From positions 1 through 36,088 of the forward strand of contig JAFRQX010000020.1 of NCBI GenBank assembly GCA_017428385.1: DNA of 36,088 nt, written 5' to 3'. The notes below the pieces were generated by a model. The model saw only the letters and a list, made by a program, of their open reading frames with translations, was not told the DNA's origin and made no database searches. Every line of letters starts with the position of its first letter. Positions within the stretch are counted from its first letter, which is position 1. The position numbers and the translations under genes are program-made. Source of the DNA: Clostridia bacterium. GTDB lineage: Bacteria; Bacillota; Clostridia; Christensenellales; Aristaeellaceae. Positions 1 through 10,300 of this stretch are shown piece by piece.

Positions 1-3000
1 AACCAGCTTGTACTGTACGCCCGTCTTCAGGCCTTCCACATAGTACGGTTCGGTACCGGAGACCCAGGTCTCAACCTCATTGCCTTCAGCGTCCAGAATC
101 TTCAGGGTTGCGCCAGGCAGTTCTTCGTCGCCGTTGGTGATATCGATCTTGCTGATCTTCACCTTGGTGATGCTGTCCTCAACCAGGATCACGCCGCCTT
201 CGGTGATGCTGCCGGTGGTCGTTACCTTACCGGTCTCGTCGATCACGAAGGTGGTCTCGGTGGCGATCGTGTAGCCCAAAGGCGCCACGGTCTCCTTCAG
301 GGTGTAGGTCTCGCCGGTGTGCAGACCCTTCACTTCATGGACGTCCTTTGTGGAGGTCCACTCTTCAACCACATTGCCGTCCTTGTCGAGGATCTGGATA
401 TGGGCGCCTTCCAGTTCTTCACCGTTGGCAATATCCACCTTGCTGACCTTCACTTCAGTCAGCGCGTCTTCGACCAGGAGCACTCCGCCTTCGGTGATGC
501 TGCCGGTGGTCGTTACCTTACCGGTTTCATCGATCACGAAGGTGGTCTCGGTGGCGATCGTGTAGCCCAGAGGCGCCACGGTCTCCTTCAGGGTGTAGGT
601 CTCGCCGGTATGCAGGCCCTTCACTTCATGGACTTCCTTCGTGGAGGTCCACTCTTCAACGACGTTGCCGTCCTTGTCGATGATCTGGATATGTGCGCCT
701 TCCAGTTCTTCACCGTTGGCAATATCCACCTTGCTGACCTTCACGTCAGTGATGCTGTTGGTAATGGTATACGCCCAGGCATTGCCGGACACTTTGGTGA
801 TGACCGGAGCCTTATAGCCGGTAACCTGTGCTTCAGATACGGTATACTGAATCTCGGTATTGTTATCCAGCTTGACCAGGTTAGTCCAGGTATACTTCCA
901 GCCGTTCTCTTCATTCAATTCAACAGCTTCGCCAAGGTTGCTGCCATTCGCTTTCAGCTGAACCTTGACACTCTCAGGCCGGATACCGCTCTGATTGTCG
1001 TTGTCGTCCCAGATCTTTTCAACAGTTACGTCTGTTGTCTTCAGCGTATTGGTGATACGGGTGCCCTCGGTCACCTTTTCGAAGCCCGGAATCGCCTCTT
1101 CATCCACACTGTAAACAATTTCTGTCGTGCCGTCCGCGCGATACTTCGGCAGTTCCTTGGAAGTGAACTTCCATGTGCCGTCCGCTCCTGCCTTCACAGT
1201 CAGGGTATCGACAGTCTTGTCGCCATCCTTGATGTAGACCGTGATCTGCTCAGGCAGCAGTTCATTGCTGTTGCCCTTCAGGTTCCAGACCTTCTCGCCG
1301 CTTACGGTCGTTGTCTTAGGATTGTAGGTATTCTTAATGTTATTTCCGGTGACTACCTTGCTGAAGCCCGCGGGCACTTCTTCATCCACCGTATAGGTGA
1401 TTTCGGTTGTGCCGTCCTTCTCGTACTTCGGCAGATCCCTGGAGGTGAAGGTCCACTTGTTGTCTTTGCCGGCCTTCACAGTCAGCGTATCAACAGTTTC
1501 GCTGCCATTCTTGATGTAGACCGTGATGCTTTCAGGCATCAGGGTTTCATCATAGCCCTGCATATCCCAGGTCTTCTCACCGCTGACGTTCACAGTGTCC
1601 AGCGTGTTGGTGATGCGGGTGCCGCTTACGACCTTTTCGAAGCCCGGAACCGCTTCTTCATCCACGGTGTAGTTGATCTCTGTCACACCGTCTTTGCGGT
1701 ACATCGGCAGCACCTTGGAGGTGAAGCTCCACTTACCGTCTGTACCGGCCTTCACGGTCAGGGTTTCAACTGTTGTGGTACCGTCCTTGATGTAAACCGT
1801 GATGCTCTCCGGCAGCAGTTCGGTGCTGTTGCCCTTCAGGTTCCAGACCTTCTCGCCGCTGACAGTTGTCGTCTTCGGAATGTAGGTGTTTGTAATGTTG
1901 TTTCCTGTCACTACCTTGCGGAAGTCGGCAGGCACAACTTCATCCACCGTGTAGTTGATGGCGTCCTTCGTGCCCTTCTCGTACTTCGGCAGTTCGCTGG
2001 AAGAGAACGCCCACTTGTTGTCTTCACCGGCGGTAACGGTCAGCGTTTCAACAATGTCGCTGCCATTCTTGATGTAGACCGTGATGCTTTCAGGCATCAG
2101 GGTTTCATCATAGCCCTGCATATCCCAGGTCTTTTCGCCGCTGATCTTTACAGTTTCCAGCGTGTTGGTGATACGGGTGCCCTCGGTCACCTTCTCGAAG
2201 CCCGGAACTTCTTCTTCATCAGCCGTGTAGACAATTTCGGTCTTGCCGTCTGCGCGGTATTTCGGCAGTTCCTTGGAGGTAAAGCTCCACTTGCCGTCGT
2301 CACCGGCCTTCACGGTCAGGGTTTCGACGACGTCGTTGCCGTCCTTGATGTAGACCGTGATGCTTTCCGGCAGCAGTTCGGTGCTGTTGCCCTTCAGGTT
2401 CCAGACCTTCTCGCCGCTGACGGTTGTCGTCTTCGGAATGTAGATGTTCGTAATGTCGTTTCCGGTCACTACCTTGCGGAAGCCGGCAGGTACTTCTTCA
2501 TCCACTGTATAAGTGATTTCGGTCGTACCGTCTGCTTCGTACTTCGGCAGATCCCTGGAGGTGAAGATCCACTTGTTGTCTTCGCCGGCCTTCACAGTCA
2601 GCGTATCAACAGTTACGCTGCCCTTCTTGATGTAGACCGTGATACTTGCGGGCATGAGACTTGCGTCATAACCCTGCATATCCCAGGTCTTCTCACCGCT
2701 GACATTCGTGGTCTTCAGCGTATTCTCCACTGTATAGGTGAAGCTTCCGTCAGCAGCCTTCGTGATTACGGTTGTATAGTTCGTAACCGCGTCTTCAGTG
2801 ACCGTGTAGTCGATATTCTTGCCGCCGGTCTTCTTCGCCAGGTTCTTCCAGCTGTAGGACCAGCTGTCCTCAGCATTCAGCTCGACGGAGTCAATCTTTG
2901 TTCCGTTAGCCAGCAGGTTGACAGTCACGCTTTCAGGACGGCAGCCATCCTTGTTGTCGCTGTCCTTCCAGACCTTCGTCACATCGACCTGGGTCTTTTC

Positions 3001-6000
3001 AGTTGTATGAGCATTGGTAACAGTATAGGTGAAGGTACCGTCTTCTGCCTTTGTGATCTTGGTAGTGTAGTTCGCTACCGCTTCTTCGGTGACGGTGTAG
3101 TCGATTTCTGTTCCGTTGGCGTTCTTGGCCAGACCGGTCCAGCTGTAGGACCAGTTGTTGGATGCATCCAGATCGACAGATTCAATCTTTGTTCCATCGG
3201 CCAGCAGGTTCACCGTGACCTTGGCAGGACGATAGCCATCCTGGTTATTGCTGTCCTCCCAGATCTTCGTAACACTGACTTCAGTTTCTTCTGTTGTATG
3301 CGTATTTGTCAGGGTATAGCTGAAGTTGCCAGCACCGTCCTTCGTGAAGTCAACGGTCTTCTCATAGCCTTCCGGTACCGTGACTTCATCGACAGTGTAC
3401 TCGATCAGTTTACCCTTCTTGTACTTGTCGAGCTTGTTCCACTGATACTTCCAGCCGTTGCCCTCATTAAGTGTCACAGGCGCGCCGACGTCCTTACCGT
3501 CAGCTTTCAGCTGTACGGCAAGTTCATCGGGACGGATGCCGTCCTGATCGCCCGCATCCTCCCAGACCTTCAGGACAGAGATATCAACCTTATCCGTCTC
3601 ATGGCTGTTCTTTACGGTATAGCCGTAGTTACCGGCATCGTCCTTCGAAAGCGTAATGCTCTGCGTGTATCCAGCCGGCACAACGACTTCATCCACAGTG
3701 TACTCAATCGGCTGGCCGTCCTTGTACTTGTCCAGCCCTGTCCACTCATAGCTCCAGCCGTTCCCCTCATTGAGTGTTACAGCCACACCGACATTAACGC
3801 CGCCAGCCTTGAGCTGTACACTCACGCTTTCAGGCTTCAGGCCGTCCTGGTTCTCACTGTCATCCCAGATCTTTTCAACAGAAACCCTGATCTTTTCGGT
3901 TTCATGCGTGTTGGTAACGGTATAGGTGTAATTGCCCTGGCCATCCTGGACAAATTCAACCTTCTTCTCATAGCCGGCCGGAACATCCGTTTCATCAACA
4001 CTGTAGTTGATCAATGTGCCGTTACTGTACTTGTCCAGACCCGTCCAGTCATGTTTCCAGCCATTGGACTCATTCAGGGTTACAGGCTCGCCGAAGTCAG
4101 CATTATCTTTTTTGAGTTGTACGATAACACTGCTGGCCCGCTTGCCATCCTGATTATCCTTGTCTGCCCAGACCTTTTCAACAGACACCTTAACCTTTTC
4201 GGTCTCATGGCTGTTGTTGATGGTGTAACTGTAGTTGCCCGCTTCGTCCTGAGTGAATGTGACGTTCTTCGTGTAGCCGCCGGGCACTGTGGTTTCATCC
4301 ACGCTGTAAGCGATGGGCTGGCCGTTCTTGTTCTTTTCAAGTCCGGTCCACTCATAGTGCCAGTTGTTAGCAGCATTCAGCGTTACAGGATCACCCAGGT
4401 CGACGCCGTCAGCCTTCAGCTGTACGCTTACGCTGCCGGGACGGATGTCATCCTGGTTGCCCTTGTCGAGCCATTTCTTTTCAACAGACACTTTGACCTT
4501 ATCGGTCGTGTGGGTATTGGTCAGGGTTGTGATAGTACCGTTCTTTGCGTCTCCGCTGAAGGTGTATCCGCTCGGCAGGTTCGTTTCATTCCAGGTGTAG
4601 TTGATTAGCTGGCCGTTATCATACTTCGGCAGATGATCAATCGTCGCAGTCCAGTTATTTGCCGCGGTCAGCGTAACGGTATCCACCTTGGTCGTACCGT
4701 TCATCAGGTCGACGGACAGGCTGTCGGGACGGACACCGTCCTGGTTGTCCGCGTCGAACCATTCCTTGGTCACGGTAACGGAGGTTTCTTCCTCGGTATT
4801 GGTAATGATCACCTTACCAGAGCCGTTTCCGCTGTAGGAATTGCTCGCAGCGCCGGCCGCGGAAGTTTCTACTATATAATAGGTAAGGTTATAGATCGAT
4901 CCGTCTGTGTCATACAGATGCTTCGGCAGATTCTCCCACTTATACTTCCAGTTGTTGGCCTTGCTCAAGGTCTGGGTGTCGACAACCGTGTAGTCCTGGT
5001 TGCCGATGATTTCAGAAACAGACTTCAGTCCGTTCTGTACAGAACCGATGGTAGAGGCGGGCTTGAAGCTGACGTCACTTACGCCATTGGCTGCAATATG
5101 ATAACGAATATCAAACGCTCTGAGTTGTTTCGCCTCTATACCATCTGTTGTGTAAGCGCTTCCGTTTGCAGCAGGTGATAAATGCAATGAATTAGTAACA
5201 ACATTGCCCCAGTTGCTATTGCCGGTCTGTGTCAATTTAATGGTTTTATTGGAATTCATGGTGATAGTAAACTTGTTACCATTATTTCCAATGGTTCCAT
5301 TGACATCACCGGTTAATCTTATTCCTTCATACGGATGCCACCATTGATTACCGTTATCAAACCAGAATTGTACAGTTGTACCGCCCTTATATTTATACTC
5401 GACTGACAAACTATCGTCAGAGCTTTCAAAGCGGAGAGTATATACAGGAACAGGAGTGGGTGTCGGCGTAGCAGTGGGTTTAGGAGTAGCCGTAGGCGTC
5501 GGTGTCGCGGTAGGCTTGGCTGTTGCAGTTGGTGCGCCCGTCGGCTGACTGGTCGGCTTAGTGGTAGGTGCACTCGTCGGAACAGCACCCTGCTGATAGA
5601 AAGACTTGACTGCGATCAGCTTGACTTCAACGCTGTCAGCAGTATGTTCGCCGGTAGTATCAACATAGGTGATCTGATCACCATTGTATACGGCCTTCTG
5701 CCACTTCTTCTCGACTTCGACTTCCGTATACTGCTTCTTGTAGTTATTGAAGGTGCCAACGTTGCCGTGTTCGCCGACTTCATGAGCCCAACTCTGATGG
5801 TCTTCGCAAGACCAGATCTTGAGATCGATCTTGTCCTTGCCGTGGCCATGGGCTTCCAGTTTCAGATAAATCTTTTTGGAATCAGTAATGATTGTATCAT
5901 CGCTGTCAGGTACTTCCTGGATCACATAGTACCTGTAGATTCTCTGATCGCCGTCAATTTCACCGTTCTGTTTGCATCTGAAATCCGTACTGCTGATACC

Positions 6001-7263
6001 AAAGCTCGGGAATTCAATCTTATTCCCCGCTTTGCCGTTAACGGTCTCATGATAGCTTTTGTTTCCGTTAATAACCTGGAAGGTGTTTTCAGACACCTCA
6101 TCCATACGGAAGGTAAACTGCTTGTTGGCAACATCAGACGGCAGGGCGGTGCCATCCTGATACGTGAACGTCTTGGAAATATTGACACCCTTTTCAGCAT
6201 AAGCCTGATAATGACGATCATGGAAATAGAAATGCCATTCAGCGGTAGATGTAAATTCTTTAGCAACAATCCATCCTGCACCAGCGCCGTTACTCTGTTT
6301 CACTTTACCGTTGGGTACGAGGAACATACCAGCTGCTGTATCAATAGTAAAAGTGCCAGTTAACTTATTTGCGTTGAAGACAATATGATTAAGAATGTAC
6401 TTATCAACAGCTTTATTGTGATTGACATCTCCGTCTTTTTCTTTTGTACTACTTTCCAGCTGATTAACTACTACATTTCCGTTGTTGTCTTTTACTGTAA
6501 CTTTGAACTTCTTGACTTCATAATTACCGGTTTCTGGAATATTGAAGACAACAGTCTGTCCTTCATACTTGATAATCTCCCAACCATCTTGATTCATAAT
6601 CCCCTTCAGGTTGGAGCAATCAACATATATGGTAGCATCCTTAGCATAACCCTGTTTTGTCAGATCTATAATTTTGCTTTCACCTTTAGGTTTAGTAGTA
6701 GCCGTTTTATTGTACAGTGCTGTCGATGAACTTTTCGCGTAATTCTTCAACGAATCAACATATTTGTTTATTTCGTCCTTCTCACGAGCATATACATTTG
6801 TTTTAGGATAATCATTGGAGTACATGATATGCTTATTTTCATGTGGTTTCCCATGATCAGCCTGATTTTTATTTATGAATATGTCAAAAACTATATTTGT
6901 AGCCTGGCCATTCCAAAACTTCGTACCATCAATCAGTTCCCCAATATAAAACGGCATAGCTGCATTACCGCTACCAATGATTTCTATACTTTGGGATTCA
7001 TTGTGCTTGAACTGCTTCACAGCAAAATTCGTTTCAGTATGACCAGTTTGATCATACTTGTCAGCTATCACGCCATACTCTACTCCGGGGCCCAGAATCG
7101 TTTCCGGACGTAATGCTCCATCGGAAAAGTCTATAGGCAATCCATTTTGATATGTAGCGGACGCTCCTTCGCCATCCGCTAGCGCACCAGCAGGTAAAAT
7201 GACATTAAATATCATTAACACTGCTGCCCAAAATGAGATTATCCTTTTAAATGTCCGTTTCAT
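1..7263 (-). CDS. Giant CnaB/SpaA-repeat surface adhesin, 3' end beyond window
   Basis: The minus frame is open from the ATG at 7263 to the window edge (2421 codons) with no stop, so the C-terminus and any sortase motif are not visible. It starts with a signal peptide (basic MKRTFKR, hydrophobic core, likely cleavage after GALA) behind an AGAGAGGGG ribosome site. Residues about 30-500 resemble the choice-of-anchor-A/collagen-binding heads of other CnaB proteins (FLVPNGKV, GWIVAKEF, EWHFYF), which is a weak match. A Pro/Thr linker lies at about 562-607. From about 822 to 2170 I count fourteen CnaB domains with the recurrent K-x-W, RPES and Y-x-V-x-E signatures. Three near-identical SpaA-like domains of 97 residues follow from 2170. 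CnaB domains typically carry intramolecular Lys-Asn isopeptide bonds and form protease-resistant stalks. A cell-wall adhesin role is inferred. It lies 66 bp downstream of the SH3-repeat gene and may be co-transcribed with it. Confidence 0.9.
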   Translation of the reverse strand, partial: MKRTFKRIISFWAAVLMIFNVILPAGALADGEGASATYQNGLPIDFSDGALRPETILGPGVEYGVIADKYDQTGHTETNFAVKQFKHNESQSIEIIGSGNAAMPFYIGELIDGTKFWNGQATNIVFDIFINKNQADHGKPHENKHIMYSNDYPKTNVYAREKDEINKYVDSLKNYAKSSSTALYNKTATTKPKGESKIIDLTKQGYAKDATIYVDCSNLKGIMNQDGWEIIKYEGQTVVFNIPETGNYEVKKFKVTVKDNNGNVVVNQLESSTKEKDGDVNHNKAVDKYILNHIVFNANKLTGTFTIDTAAGMFLVPNGKVKQSNGAGAGWIVAKEFTSTAEWHFYFHDRHYQAYAEKGVNISKTFTYQDGTALPSDVANKQFTFRMDEVSENTFQVINGNKSYHETVNGKAGNKIEFPSFGISSTDFRCKQNGEIDGDQRIYRYYVIQEVPDSDDTIITDSKKIYLKLEAHGHGKDKIDLKIWSCEDHQSWAHEVGEHGNVGTFNNYKKQYTEVEVEKKWQKAVYNGDQITYVDTTGEHTADSVEVKLIAVKSFYQQGAVPTSAPTTKPTSQPTGAPTATAKPTATPTPTATPKPTATPTPTPVPVYTLRFESSDDSLSVEYKYKGGTTVQFWFDNGNQWWHPYEGIRLTGDVNGTIGNNGNKFTITMNSNKTIKLTQTGNSNWGNVVTNSLHLSPAANGSAYTTDGIEAKQLRAFDIRYHIAANGVSDVSFKPASTIGSVQNGLKSVSEIIGNQDYTVVDTQTLSKANNWKYKWENLPKHLYDTDGSIYNLTYYIVETSAAGAASNSYSGNGSGKVIITNTEEETSVTVTKEWFDADNQDGVRPDSLSVDLMNGTTKVDTVTLTAANNWTATIDHLPKYDNGQLINYTWNETNLPSGYTFSGDAKNGTITTLTNTHTTDKVKVSVEKKWLDKGNQDDIRPGSVSVQLKADGVDLGDPVTLNAANNWHYEWTGLEKNKNGQPIAYSVDETTVPGGYTKNVTFTQDEAGNYSYTINNSHETEKVKVSVEKVWADKDNQDGKRASSVIVQLKKDNADFGEPVTLNESNGWKHDWTGLDKYSNGTLINYSVDETDVPAGYEKKVEFVQDGQGNYTYTVTNTHETEKIRVSVEKIWDDSENQDGLKPESVSVQLKAGGVNVGVAVTLNEGNGWSYEWTGLDKYKDGQPIEYTVDEVVVPAGYTQSITLSKDDAGNYGYTVKNSHETDKVDISVLKVWEDAGDQDGIRPDELAVQLKADGKDVGAPVTLNEGNGWKYQWNKLDKYKKGKLIEYTVDEVTVPEGYEKTVDFTKDGAGNFSYTLTNTHTTEETEVSVTKIWEDSNNQDGYRPAKVTVNLLADGTKIESVDLDASNNWSYSWTGLAKNANGTEIDYTVTEEAVANYTTKITKAEDGTFTYTVTNAHTTEKTQVDVTKVWKDSDNKDGCRPESVTVNLLANGTKIDSVELNAEDSWSYSWKNLAKKTGGKNIDYTVTEDAVTNYTTVITKAADGSFTYTVENTLKTTNVSGEKTWDMQGYDASLMPASITVYIKKGSVTVDTLTVKAGEDNKWIFTSRDLPKYEADGTTEITYTVDEEVPAGFRKVVTGNDITNIYIPKTTTVSGEKVWNLKGNSTELLPESITVYIKDGNDVVETLTVKAGDDGKWSFTSKELPKYRADGKTEIVYTADEEEVPGFEKVTEGTRITNTLETVKISGEKTWDMQGYDETLMPESITVYIKNGSDIVETLTVTAGEDNKWAFSSSELPKYEKGTKDAINYTVDEVVPADFRKVVTGNNITNTYIPKTTTVSGEKVWNLKGNSTELLPESITVYIKDGTTTVETLTVKAGTDGKWSFTSKVLPMYRKDGVTEINYTVDEEAVPGFEKVVSGTRITNTLDTVNVSGEKTWDMQGYDETLMPESITVYIKNGSETVDTLTVKAGKDNKWTFTSRDLPKYEKDGTTEITYTVDEEVPAGFSKVVTGNNIKNTYNPKTTTVSGEKVWNLKGNSNELLPEQITVYIKDGDKTVDTLTVKAGADGTWKFTSKELPKYRADGTTEIVYSVDEEAIPGFEKVTEGTRITNTLKTTDVTVEKIWDDNDNQSGIRPESVKVQLKANGSNLGEAVELNEENGWKYTWTNLVKLDNNTEIQYTVSEAQVTGYKAPVITKVSGNAWAYTITNSITDVKVSKVDIANGEELEGAHIQIIDKDGNVVEEWTSTKEVHEVKGLHTGETYTLKETVAPLGYTIATETTFVIDETGKVTTTGSITEGGVLLVEDALTEVKVSKVDIANGEELEGAHIQILDKDGNVVEEWTSTKDVHEVKGLHTGETYTLKETVAPLGYTIATETTFVIDETGKVTTTGSITEGGVILVEDSITKVKISKIDITNGDEELPGATLKILDAEGNEVETWVSGTEPYYVEGLKTGVQYKLV
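150..760 (-). repeat. 291-bp tandem repeat encoding SpaA-like domains
   Basis: Two full units and part of a third, read on the minus strand, repeat with a period of 291 bp (97 codons). The motif ggtgatgctgcc, for example, recurs at 202 and 493. The two full units are nearly identical at the DNA level, while the third (nearest the left edge) has begun to diverge. This indicates recent duplication or gene conversion inside the adhesin gene. Confidence 0.85.
1075..2720 (-). repeat. 558-bp two-domain super-repeat in the adhesin gene
   Basis: Two alternating CnaB subtypes, one starting KTWDMQGYD and the other KVWNLKGNS, form a 186-codon super-repeat present three times. The string catatcccag occurs at 1561, 2119 and 2677, and ttgcccttcaggttccag at 1271, 1829 and 2387, each exactly 558 bp apart. 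The unit of duplication was therefore a domain pair rather than a single domain. Confidence 0.85.
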
Positions 7264-7329
7264 AATGAAACCCCTCTCTTGGTAGGTATAATCACAGATT
7301 GCCAAAAATCATTATATATTTGAGTAGGT

Positions 7330-10300
7330 TTATTCTTCAGCTGCTACAAGTTCAACAATAGCTTTCCAGATATAATTACCGTTTTCTTTATCCGTTATGT
7401 ATGTATACTCAAGTTCATTGGCATCAGGGATATCAACAAACTCTTCACCATCAGCACTATACTGCCATCTGACAATATAATGATCATCTTCGTTGAAATT
7501 GATCATTTCGATCGTCAGAGTAATATCAACTCCAACATAGACAACCAGCAATTCTGTATCATCCAACGGTGAATGGATCACAATCTCCCTCGTAGGCAGA
7601 TCACCGATACCTTCCGGTTTCTTTGTGACGATGATATCAACCAGACTGATATATCCTAGGATTTCTTCCTCATCCATATTTTCTGTGTTAATGATTGCTG
7701 CGCGTGTAGCATCGTCAACCAGTTTCACCCACAGTTCTGTGCTAGCATCCAAATGGTCAATTGGTATCTCTTCCTCGCCCAGTCCGGCATAAATGTTTGC
7801 ACCAATGTTATAGCAAACATATACCTTCAGATAACCCATTTCAAGCAATTCTTCATCGGTATATGGCTGTTTTTCGGTCTCGGCCAGCAGGATGAACTTC
7901 TCAGCTTCATCTGCGGCTGTATAGATCTGCGCCCAGCCTTCGGCTTCGATATCCTTCACCCAGATTTCGGTATCCGGATCAAGATGCTCGATCACAGCTG
8001 CGTCTTCCTTCGCCGCTTCATAAACATCTGTACCGTTGGCATTCATAATCTGGATCTTACGATAGCCAAGCTCGATCAGTTCTTCCTCTGTGATCTCCTG
8101 AGCTTCGATCTCAGTAAGCTTGATGAACTTCTCAGCTTCTTCATCTTCAGTGAAGATCTGAGCCCATCCTTCGGCTTCAGCATCCTTGATCCAGATCTCG
8201 CTCTCAAAGTCGATGGTACCAGTCACGGCCGCATCATCTTCAGCAGAAGCATATACGTTCGTGCCGTTCTTGTTCTGGATCTGAACCTTGCGATAACCCA
8301 TCTCGATCAGGTCATCTTCGGTGAGTTCCTGCTTTTCGATCTCAGCAAGCTTAATGAAATGATGTGCTTCGTCTTCATCGGTATAGATCTGAGCCCAGCC
8401 TTCCGCTGCGATATCCATGATCCAGATTTCTGCTTCGTAATCGAGATGTCCGATTACGTCAACAGAAGTGGCAGTAACGACATACACGTCAGCGCCGTTC
8501 CGGTTCTGGATCCGTACCTTGCGGTAGCCAAGTTCGATCAGCTGTTCCTCTGTGATGGGTTCGGTTTCTTCTTCAATTTCCTCTTCAGATTCTTCTTCGA
8601 CTTCTTCAGTCTCTTCTTCAGTCTCTTCTTCGCCGTTTTCTTCGTCTTCAGCTTCTACTTCGGATTCTTCGCCTTCTTCAGCGTTTTCTTCGCCGTTTTC
8701 TTCCTCTTCGTTCACTCCTTCAGAAGCTTCAGACTCTTCATCTGTAACGGTTTCAGCGTTTTCTTCGTCTTCGTTTTCCTCGTTTTGGACTTCGGTCTCT
8801 TCTTCGGATTCCTCTTCTTTTTCCTCTTCCTCAGGTGTTACTTCCTCGGAAGATTCATTTCCATTTTCTTCCTTATTATATTCTTCATCTTCCGCAAGCT
8901 CTTCTGTCTGTTCTGCAGGAGCCTCGGTTTCTGTAGCGGGTTCTTCAGTCTCTTCAGCGGGAGCTTCGGTATCTTCAACGGGAGCTTCGGTTTCTTCAAC
9001 AGGCGCTTCAGTCTCAACTGCAGGTTCTACAGTCTCCTCTGCTGGAGCTTCGGTTTCGGCAGCAGGTTCTTCAGTCTCTTCAGCAGGAGCTTCGGTCTCT
9101 GCAGCGGGTTCTTCAGTCTCTTCAGCGGGTACTTCGGTTTCTACAACCGGAGCTTCTGTTACAGGAGCCTCGGTCACAGGCACTTCAGTCACAGGAGCCT
9201 CGGTCACAGGCGCTTCGGTGACAGGTGCTTCAGTCACGGGCACTTCAGTGACAGGCGCTTCAGTCACGGGCGCTTCGGTAACAGGCGCTTCAGTCACGGG
9301 CGCTTCGGTAACAGGAGCCTCGGTCACGGGCACTTCGGTCGCGGGTGCTTCTGTCGCGGGTGCTTCTGTCTTGACCGCGAAGGAGCTCAGCGTGAAGGAC
9401 AGATTCTGTTTTGCAGAGATTGTGATGTTGAACTTGCGGAATGCAATGTTCTTCAGTTCGCAGATATAGGTACCGTTGCCGATGGAGGTGAACTGGACAT
9501 CGCTTCCTTCAATAGATACACTCACCGCATCCGGGTTGACAGCCAGCTTCAATGTGACATTTTCATTCTTGCCGCACTTGATCTGGATCTTGCCCTTCTG
9601 TCCCGCAACCAGGCTGTCGCTGATCTGGTAGCCAACCTTCAGTGCATCATAGTGCTTGTCGGAAGGCTGTACGGTGGGGGCAGGAGTTACAACGGGAGCA
9701 GCCGTTGCTTCGGTCACTTCCTCGACGGCGGGTTCTTCAGCAGGTACTTCGGTGGCTTCTTCAGCAGGAATCTCTGCCGGAACTTCAGCCGGAACCTCGG
9801 CGGGTACTTCAGCGGGTACTTCAGCAGGAACTTCCGCGGCAGACTCTGCAGGTGCAGTCTCTTCCGCAGGTACTTCAGCCGGAGCAGCGGTTTCAGCTTC
9901 ATTCACAACAGGAATGCTTTCTTCTGCAGGAATCGGCTGGGGAACCGGCACGATTTCTTCAACAGGAATGGGTTGCGGAACCGGAACAACTTCCTCAACA
10001 GGAATCGGCTGAGGAGCCGGTACAGAAGCTTCAACCGGAATCGGCTGCGGAGCCGCGGGTTGTTCTTCACTGACAGGTGCGGGAGCAGCTTCATTCTGAG
10101 CCGGAACTGCGTTATCATTCACTGTCTCGGCCGCGGGTGCCGCTTCCTGGGCAGCCGGAGCTTCGGCGACTTCGTTCTGTTTTTCAGTGGCAACCAGTCT
10201 GAAGGAAACACTATCTATAGAAGAAAGAATAATTTCATGTTTGCGGCCGGCGGGGTTGGACATTTCATATACATACAGCTTCATGTTCGGGATGTCACTG

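Noticed and set aside
1..200. Sortase (LPXTG) signal of the giant adhesin
   Set aside because: The reading frame is still inside a SpaA-like domain at the window edge, so anchoring cannot be judged.
150..2720. CRISPR-like array
   Set aside because: The repeats are contiguous, 291 or 558 bp long and coding, with no unique short spacers. The heptad tracts are also too short and lack spacers.
319..4608. 1429-codon plus-strand open frame
   Set aside because: It is the exact antisense frame of the CnaB adhesin. Its repeats merely mirror the domain repeats, and it has no ribosome site or recognisable protein family.
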